DNA from: Patescibacteria group bacterium
GTDB taxonomy: Bacteria; Patescibacteriota; Saccharimonadia; Saccharimonadales; CAIOMD01
DNA: 10,828 bases
Direction of reading: 5' to 3'
Assembly (NCBI GenBank): GCA_025453305.1
Contig: JALOQO010000013.1
Span: forward strand, 1 to 10,828
In this document: positions 6,922 to 10,828 of the stretch, one piece after another
Position numbering within the stretch: the stretch's first letter is position 1
How the letters are laid out: every line of letters begins with the position of its first letter
Notes under the pieces: model-generated
The model's database searches: none
Seen by the model: the letters and a program-made list of their open reading frames with translations, nothing else
Told to the model about the DNA's origin: nothing
Translations under genes and position numbers: made by a program

Positions 6922-7007
6922 TGGTGCAGGGTGTAGGATTCGAACCTACGAAGGCATAAGCCAACAGATTTACAGTCTGTCGTGTTTGACCGCTTCACTA
7001 ACCCTGC
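6922..7007 (-). tRNA. tRNA-Tyr (anticodon GUA)
   Basis: An 86-nt class II tRNA with encoded CCA (6924-6922), discriminator A and a fully paired 7-bp acceptor stem (GCAGGGT/ACCCTGC). The anticodon GTA is at 6973-6971 in the loop CTGTAAA; the extended variable arm is typical of bacterial tRNA-Tyr; the T-arm is GTAGG/CCTAC with loop TTCGAAT. It is the middle tRNA of the cluster. Confidence 0.97.
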
Positions 7008-7201
7008 CCGGTAGTAGACTTTTGTTTGCAGTAGCCCTGTAATGAGCTAATGACGGTCTTTTACTAAATAAAAGACGAACAAAAGCTCACTACGGGGCCT
7101 GCCCGATAGCCTATGGCAAACACCATAGGCTACTTTTTGTTAAAACACTTCCCTGACTACCCTCACAAGTAGTCATTAGGCACTCTCGCAGTGGGCCTAA
7201 A
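7008..7201. other. Highly structured spacer between tRNA-Thr and tRNA-Tyr (possible unknown RNA)
   Basis: This 194-bp stretch has no convincing protein gene but is nearly all foldable. In + strand order: stem A pairs 7028-7031 and 7034-7048 with 7099-7102 and 7084-7098 (a two-base bulge, one mismatch and one wobble); inside its loop lies an 8-bp hairpin 7056-7063/7069-7076; hairpin B is a perfect 10-bp stem 7107-7116/7123-7132 followed by five T; hairpin C is 7 bp, 7154-7160/7169-7175; hairpin D pairs 7176-7181 with 7195-7200 and has a short inner stem. The region would be part of the minus-strand tRNA precursor, while the T-run after hairpin B suits a + strand transcript. I do not recognise tmRNA, RNase P, SRP or 6S signatures. 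It may be an unknown ncRNA, a processing spacer or an inserted hairpin element. Confidence 0.5.
7107..7138 (+). terminator. Rho-independent-like terminator, + strand
   Basis: A perfect 10-bp stem (TAGCCTATGG with CCATAGGCTA, six-base loop) is followed after one C by TTTTT at 7134-7138. The orientation suits only + strand transcription; on the minus strand the stem is preceded, not followed, by the T/A run. No + strand gene ends just before it, so it would terminate either an unknown short RNA from 7008-7138 or read-through antisense to the tRNAs. The stem is only moderately GC-rich. Confidence 0.5.
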
Positions 7202-7277
7202 TGGAGCCGACAGAGGGATTCGAACCCACGACCCGCTGTTTACAAAACAGCCGCTCTGGCCACTGAGCTATGTCGGC
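7202..7277 (-). tRNA. tRNA-Thr (anticodon UGU)
   Basis: A 76-nt cloverleaf with encoded CCA (7204-7202) and discriminator U. The acceptor stem GCCGACA/TGTCGGC pairs perfectly; the D-arm is GCTC/GAGC; the anticodon loop TTTGTAA carries TGT at 7244-7242 on a GCTGT/ACAGC stem. The T-stem GTGGG/CCCTC has one U-U mismatch (7228 against 7214), unusual but tolerable. It is the first tRNA of the cluster; with tRNA-Thr(GGU) it covers all four threonine codons only if the UGU wobble base reads A and G endings. Confidence 0.95.
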
Positions 7278-7299
7278 AAAATATAAATAGCCATACTAA

Positions 7300-7329
7300 A
7301 TAGTACCAGATAGATAACCTAAAAATCAA
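7300..7329 (-). promoter_or_regulatory. Candidate promoter of the tRNA cluster
   Basis: On the minus strand TTGATT (7329-7324) and TACTAT (7305-7300) are separated by 18 bp. Transcription would start near 7293, about 16 nt before the mature 5' end of tRNA-Thr(UGU), a typical short precursor leader. The -35 begins 3 bp past the stop of the TPR gene. Both hexamers are partial matches. Confidence 0.4.
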
Positions 7330-7331
7330 CT

Positions 7332-7985
7332 TTATACTACTACTCGCTTGGGCCTGTTAACCTTTTTAGGGCGACCAACGGTGCTGTGAGTTTTGTTTAT
7401 ACTTTTTTGTATTTTATAGGCAGATTCACTGTCACCGTTTAGTTCATAAGCTTTTTGTAACAACAGCATGGTCTCCCGTGTAGGCTCAAGTTCACAAGCC
7501 TTTTCTAGTTCTGATATCATTTTTTTATTATTTCCTAATTTTTCTAGACATTTTGCATATGCTATGTGTCTTGTTGCTAAATCACCCTCTAGCTGTATAG
7601 CATCTTCAAATGCTACGGCTGCCTTAGTATAATTACCCGTTTCATAATAAATTAAACCTAGATTGTGTAAACTAGATGCGCTTATTTCTATAGACGATGC
7701 TATTTCAAAACAATCTATAGCATCAGCATATTCTTTTTGTTTAGCATACAAAATACCCAGGCGATTATAAGCGGCAGCGTTTTTTTCATCAATTTTTAAT
7801 ATAGTCAATAAAGCTTTTTCTGCGCGGAGTAATTTATTTTCTCGCATTCCTTGATGCGCGATCTCCCAAAGTTTGCCCAGTTGGTTACCTAGCTTTTCTG
7901 GTATTTCATCTAACTCGTCATAATTAGTATATACAGCTCTGATTACCAAGGCGCCAATAATAATAAGTGCTATTAACCCTGTCAT
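7332..7985 (-). CDS. Membrane-anchored TPR-repeat protein
   Basis: This 217-residue protein has one N-terminal hydrophobic segment (about 2-19) followed by a helical domain of about three to four tetratricopeptide repeats (roughly 70-103, 104-137, 138-170 and a partial one at 171-195), recognisable by Tyr-Asn-Arg-Leu-Gly-Ile-Leu-Tyr (73-80) and Leu-Gly-Leu-Ile-Tyr-Tyr-Glu-Thr-Gly (109-117). TPRs mediate protein-protein contacts; the partner is unknown. Arg and acidic residues directly after the membrane segment suggest a cytoplasmic C-terminal domain. The tail is strongly basic, with Gly-Arg-Pro-Lys-Lys at 204-208 and Arg-Pro-Lys-Arg at 211-214, resembling an AT-hook or RNA-binding tail. It is the third gene of the pseudouridine synthase-holB operon, starting 8 nt after the holB stop; no Shine-Dalgarno is seen. 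Confidence 0.75.
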   Translation of the reverse strand: MTGLIALIIIGALVIRAVYTNYDELDEIPEKLGNQLGKLWEIAHQGMRENKLLRAEKALLTILKIDEKNAAAYNRLGILYAKQKEYADAIDCFEIASSIEISASSLHNLGLIYYETGNYTKAAVAFEDAIQLEGDLATRHIAYAKCLEKLGNNKKMISELEKACELEPTRETMLLLQKAYELNGDSESAYKIQKSINKTHSTVGRPKKVNRPKRVVV

Positions 7986-7993
7986 TTAATTAA

Positions 7994-8824
7994 TTATATC
8001 ACTAAAAAAAGTCTACCTAGCACTAATTTTGGCTGAACATTCTTATCTAGCTGTTCACTTGCTCTAGTTATAGACTTAGCTCTGGTTAGCCACTGGTTTG
8101 CGTGACCCTTGTTAGCCGAATTTTGTATTCCGGTTCTTGTTACCAAAAACAAAGCTTCCATAAATAAACTACGAGAATCGGTATCTTTAATAAGTTCATC
8201 CATAATTGACATTCTATCGCTAATTGGATTTGCTAAAACTAATTTAGCCTTCTCTAATGCCCCAAGTAGAGGGTGAGTTTCTTGATTAGTAAGTAAGGCG
8301 TTTAATAACCCTATACGCCCACTACTAATATTTAAAAAGGTTTCTAATTTGTCACTGTTAAATGACTGGCCATATTGTTTAACAACACTAGCGTCTGGCG
8401 CAACCCAATCTATAATAGTCAATCTAGACCTAATTGTTGTTAATACACCATTTAATCGAGCCGTAGTTAGAATAAAACTAACATTATTTGGAGGTTCTTC
8501 TAATATTTTTAACAGTGCATTCTGGGCTTCTGGAGTAATTTTGTCGCAATTTTCGATAATTATAAATAGTCTTCTTGGTTGCTTTGTTCGTAATATTGAT
8601 ATTATTAGTTTTATTTGGTCTATACCTATGTGCTTTTTATCCTCTAGGGGTTCTATACGATATATATTGTGTTCTTGTGTGCCTGGGTAATTTGTTGCCA
8701 AGTAATTTGCCATAAAACCCTTGCCCGCACCCGTAGGCCCATTGATCAATACCCCTTGTAAGGGACTTTTTAAGTACATCTTAAAGAAGTGTTCGTTAGT
8801 TTTACTAAGTATTATTTTTGTCAT
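7994..8824 (-). CDS. holB: DNA polymerase III delta' subunit (clamp-loader AAA+ protein)
   Basis: This 276-residue AAA+ protein of the DNA polymerase III clamp loader helps open and load the beta sliding clamp. Visible: a P-loop Gly-Pro-Thr-Gly-Ala-Gly-Lys-Gly at 29-36; a Walker B-like strand ending Glu-Asn-Cys-Asp (91-94) in place of DEAD; the family hallmark Leu-Leu-Lys-Ile-Leu-Glu-Glu-Pro-Pro at 104-112; sensor 1 Thr-Thr at 120-121; and the Ser-Arg (133-134) of the SRC-type motif that supplies the arginine finger. The Ser/Thr expected after the P-loop Lys is Gly, and Walker B is degenerate, in keeping with delta' being a poor ATPase, unlike gamma/tau (DnaX). The gamma/tau C-terminal extension is absent. 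The ATG overlaps the stop of the upstream gene as ATGA. Confidence 0.85.
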   Translation of the reverse strand: MTKIILSKTNEHFFKMYLKSPLQGVLINGPTGAGKGFMANYLATNYPGTQEHNIYRIEPLEDKKHIGIDQIKLIISILRTKQPRRLFIIIENCDKITPEAQNALLKILEEPPNNVSFILTTARLNGVLTTIRSRLTIIDWVAPDASVVKQYGQSFNSDKLETFLNISSGRIGLLNALLTNQETHPLLGALEKAKLVLANPISDRMSIMDELIKDTDSRSLFMEALFLVTRTGIQNSANKGHANQWLTRAKSITRASEQLDKNVQPKLVLGRLFLVI

Positions 8825-9672
8825 TTCATTTCTTTTGGCAAAGGCGCATTAAATACTTCTTTTTTACCACCGGGCAATGTAATTTCTAGACTTTCGGCGT
8901 GGAGATATAACCTATCTGCAGGTTTTCCTCTGTATAAGTCGTCGCCAATTATAGGTCTGCCTAAGTGCTTTAAATGAACTCTCAATTGGTGGCTTCTACC
9001 GGTGAGGGGATGCAATTTAATGGTTGCCCTGTCTGCTGATTGTTCTATGGTGTGATATTCAGTTTGCGACGATTTACCATTTGGCGAAACCATAAATGTT
9101 TGTGGCTTGTTTGGGTTTCGCGCTAAGGGTATATCAATAATACCCGACTCTGGATTCGGCGCTTTCTCTGTTTGTGCAATATAAGTTTTAGTAACTTTTC
9201 TATCCGAAAATTGTTTTTGTAAAAAAGATAATGTTTGTGGATTCTTAGCACAAATCATTACACCGCTTGTGGCTCTATCTAGCCTATGTACAATGCCAGC
9301 TCTTTCGCCAAACATATCAGATACTCTAGATCTTACAAAACTAGCAACACTTGGTTCGTCCCAGTATTTTCCCCGTGCGTGGCTAATAACACCGGCTGGT
9401 TTATTTATAACTATAACATTTTCGTCTTCGTATATTATGGGTAATTCAATACCGTCTACGGGTTTTGTTAAGTCTGATATATCAGCGTCTATAGAAATGT
9501 TAGGTCTTATTCTTTCACCAGCTTTAATTGGCTTACCATCCATACTAATTTTTTGCATATTAAAAAGCTTAGCTAGTGCTGCTCGAGAATATTTAGGGTA
9601 ATGGTTTGCAAGCAACACATCCGCCCGTATATTAAATTCGGATTCATTAATAATTTTAATTGGAGCACCCAT
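8821..9672 (-). CDS. RluA/RluD-family 23S rRNA pseudouridine synthase with S4 domain
   Basis: This 283-residue protein isomerises uridine to pseudouridine in RNA, probably 23S rRNA. An N-terminal S4 RNA-binding domain (about 13-65) contains Tyr-Ser-Arg-Ala-Ala-Leu-Ala-Lys-Leu (28-36); the linker leads to Val-Ile-Asn-Lys-Pro-Ala-Gly (88-94). The catalytic segment His-Arg-Leu-Asp-Arg-Ala-Thr-Ser-Gly at 129-137 gives D132 as the catalytic aspartate, and Thr-Gly-Arg-Ser-His-Gln-Leu-Arg-Val-His at 224-233 is the second RluA-family signature. The length is a little short of Escherichia RluD but has all core motifs. Which uridines it modifies (RluC- or RluD-type) cannot be told. It heads the operon with holB (4-nt overlap) and the TPR gene. 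No Shine-Dalgarno precedes the ATG. Confidence 0.9.
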   Translation of the reverse strand: MGAPIKIINESEFNIRADVLLANHYPKYSRAALAKLFNMQKISMDGKPIKAGERIRPNISIDADISDLTKPVDGIELPIIYEDENVIVINKPAGVISHARGKYWDEPSVASFVRSRVSDMFGERAGIVHRLDRATSGVMICAKNPQTLSFLQKQFSDRKVTKTYIAQTEKAPNPESGIIDIPLARNPNKPQTFMVSPNGKSSQTEYHTIEQSADRATIKLHPLTGRSHQLRVHLKHLGRPIIGDDLYRGKPADRLYLHAESLEITLPGGKKEVFNAPLPKEMK

Positions 9673-9683
9673 AATCTAATCTT

Positions 9684-9692
9684 ATTGTAACA
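9684..9692 (-). promoter_or_regulatory. Candidate extended -10 for the pseudouridine synthase operon
   Basis: Minus-strand TGTTACAAT (9692 to 9684) lies 11 nt before the ATG at 9672, predicting a leader of about 4-5 nt. It is identical in nine bases to the element just before galT. No -35 is evident at 16-18 bp, as is common for extended -10 promoters. The rest of the 76-bp gap after trpS holds only a weak AT-rich hairpin (9724-9737). Confidence 0.4.
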
Positions 9693-9748
9693 AAACAAAC
9701 CGATCCGTGCTTAAAAATGATTAAGCATCTTAATGCTATATTAAAAAA

Positions 9749-10777
9749 TTATCGCAATCCAACTGCTTTTTGCACTTTGTATAGCCGTTTATTAACTGTA
9801 GGAACAAGTGCTTGTTCACTTTGCAGTAATTTATAATTAATTATCGATTCATCTACATCGTTTCTTAATTTTTGATGTCGTATAAGAAACTCTTTAACTA
9901 AATCGGCAACTGCATTTTTTAATGGGCCATATTGTGTTTGACCTACCCATTCTAAATTGACTTCTTCTTGCGTTTTACCAGATAATAATGCGAACAGCTG
10001 TAGTAGATTAGCTAATCCTGGTTGTGTTTGCCAATCATAATTGATTAATCCTACACTGTCAGTTGTTGCACTTAGCACTTTTTTTGCTGCATCATCAGGA
10101 TTATCTGTTAGTAGAATTGTACCTACGGGGTCGTCAATACTTTTGCTCATTTTCTTATCCGGATTTCTGAATGAACGAATACGTAAAGGTTCTGCTTGCC
10201 CTATAAAATGTGCTTGTTTTTTTGTTTCTTCGGGCACTACAAATAATTCACCAAACTTATTATTAAATCGTTGGGCCAGAGTACGGGTAAGCTCTATATG
10301 TTGCCTCTGATCATCACCAACCGGTACCCATCGGGCTCCGTAAAGTAAAATATCTGCTGCCATGAGCATGGGGTAGTTAAACAAACCGGCAGATACTCTG
10401 TCTACACCTATTTGGGCGCTTTTATCTTTGAATTCTACCATACGGCTTGCTTCGCCAAAACCGGTAAAACATTCAAATATCCAAGCTAATTCCGAATGTG
10501 CTGGTATGCGACTTTGACGATATAAAAAAACATCGTCGTGATCTATAGGCAATCCTGCAGCCACAAAATCTTTCAAACCACTCATAATGGCATTTTGTAA
10601 ATTCGCATAGTCAACTTCCACCGTGATTGTGTGTAAATCTGGGATAAACATATTTATCTGATATTCACCAGCATGTTTTGTTGCCATTGATACAATAGGC
10701 GCAATACCACCAAAATAGTTTCCTAGTGTAAAATCGCTATTAACCCGTAAGCCTGTAAGTATTATTTCTTTACTCAT
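9749..10777 (-). CDS. trpS: Tryptophanyl-tRNA synthetase
   Basis: This 342-residue class Ic aminoacyl-tRNA synthetase activates tryptophan and charges tRNA-Trp. Visible: the HIGH-equivalent Thr-Leu-Gly-Asn at 17-20, followed by Tyr-Phe-Gly-Gly; Pro-Asp-Leu-His-Thr-Ile-Thr at 46-52; Gly-Leu-Phe-Asn-Tyr-Pro-Met-Leu-Met-Ala-Ala-Asp-Ile-Leu-Leu-Tyr at 131-146, the tryptophan-binding signature; Val-Gly-Asp-Asp-Gln-Arg-Gln-His at 153-160; and the KMSKS loop at 209-213. Length is normal for bacterial TrpRS (about 330). The usual Pro-Ser/Thr-Gly before HIGH is replaced by Val-Asn-Ser-Asp (12-15), a deviation in the ATP-binding loop. The gene is monocistronic or first in the minus-strand series; a TATAAT lies 6 nt before the ATG. 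Confidence 0.95.
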   Translation of the reverse strand: MSKEIILTGLRVNSDFTLGNYFGGIAPIVSMATKHAGEYQINMFIPDLHTITVEVDYANLQNAIMSGLKDFVAAGLPIDHDDVFLYRQSRIPAHSELAWIFECFTGFGEASRMVEFKDKSAQIGVDRVSAGLFNYPMLMAADILLYGARWVPVGDDQRQHIELTRTLAQRFNNKFGELFVVPEETKKQAHFIGQAEPLRIRSFRNPDKKMSKSIDDPVGTILLTDNPDDAAKKVLSATTDSVGLINYDWQTQPGLANLLQLFALLSGKTQEEVNLEWVGQTQYGPLKNAVADLVKEFLIRHQKLRNDVDESIINYKLLQSEQALVPTVNKRLYKVQKAVGLR

Positions 10778-10783
10778 ATAATT

Positions 10784-10789
10784 ATTATA
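10784..10789 (-). promoter_or_regulatory. Candidate -10 element of trpS, implying a leaderless mRNA
   Basis: A perfect minus-strand TATAAT (10789-10784) ends 6 nt before the ATG at 10777, so transcription from it would begin essentially at the A of the start codon. No TTGACA-like -35 is found 16-18 bp further up, and no Shine-Dalgarno could fit in such a transcript. A promoter beyond the window edge is not excluded. Confidence 0.35.
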
Positions 10790-10828
10790 CCCTATTGGGG
10801 TTTTTATTGGTGCGGATGAGAGGACTTG

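Noticed and set aside
7111..7176. A 21-codon minus-strand open frame (ATG at 7176, TAG at 7113-7111) inside the inter-tRNA spacer, with two Trp/Cys-rich parts, considered as a leader peptide.
   Set aside because: No ribosome binding site, it spans two hairpins that better explain the sequence, and such short frames are expected by chance.
7008..7201. Assignment of the structured spacer to tmRNA, RNase P RNA, SRP RNA or 6S RNA.
   Set aside because: It lacks the tRNA-like Ala ends, the conserved RNase P core bases, the GGAA-capped SRP hairpin, and a convincing 6S-like central bubble.
8349..8690. A 113-codon + strand open frame with hydrophobic stretches, antisense to holB.
   Set aside because: It is a shadow of holB, which shows clear AAA+ motifs; the frame has no promoter, no ribosome binding site and no recognisable domain.
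9269..9601. A 110-codon + strand open frame opposite the pseudouridine synthase gene.
   Set aside because: It is antisense to the conserved catalytic region of that gene and shows no protein features of its own.
9713..9737. Hairpin 9724-9728/9733-9737 with a T-run at 9717-9713 on the minus strand as a trpS terminator.
   Set aside because: The stem is only 5 bp and AT-rich and the T-run is separated by several bases, so it is not a convincing rho-independent terminator.
1..10828. CRISPR arrays, insertion sequences, prophage genes or a toxin-antitoxin pair.
   Set aside because: No regularly spaced repeats, transposase or phage-like open frames, or small overlapping toxin-antitoxin gene pairs were seen on either strand.

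Overview
The window is AT-rich, gene-dense bacterial DNA read with the standard code (UGA acts as a stop, UGG as Trp). It looks like a small-genome member of the Candidate Phyla Radiation (Patescibacteria), most likely Candidatus Saccharibacteria (TM7) or a close relative. This placement is inference from gene style and content: short intergenic gaps, few Shine-Dalgarno motifs, a stand-alone PspC mini-protein, and a GT4 synthase / GH57 / GH15 glucan cluster. No 16S gene is present to confirm it.

Left part (1-6349), mainly + strand: the 3' end of an unidentified gene (2-148); a galT-type nucleotidyltransferase (231-1157); a minus-strand phosphoribosyltransferase-fold protein whose 3' end overlaps galT by 50 bp; and a three-gene operon of glycogen/starch-synthase-like GT4 glycosyltransferase, GH57 amylase-type enzyme and GH15 glucoamylase-type enzyme. 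The operon is coupled by ATGA and TAATG overlaps. None of its products has a visible signal peptide, so it reads as a cytosolic alpha-glucan (glycogen-like) synthesis and breakdown module. GalT could supply or recycle nucleotide sugar.

Right part (6352-10777), all minus strand. In transcription order: trpS; the operon of an RluA/RluD-type pseudouridine synthase, DNA polymerase III delta' and a membrane-anchored TPR protein; a tRNA cluster Thr(UGU) - structured 194-bp spacer - Tyr(GUA) - Thr(GGU); pspC, starting 6 nt after the last tRNA; and rpmG (ribosomal protein L33) with its own strong promoter. rpmG and the GH15 gene converge with only 2 bp between them.

The least ordinary stretch is 7008-7201 between two tRNA genes. 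It is almost entirely foldable (four consecutive hairpins, a possible pseudoknot, and a terminator-like hairpin plus T-run on the opposite strand) and matches no RNA family that I can recognise by eye. A second theme is very short or absent 5' leaders: several genes have an (extended) -10 element placed so that transcription would begin at or within a few bases of the start codon. There is no non-coding stretch longer than 300 bp, and I saw no CRISPR array, insertion sequence or phage gene.
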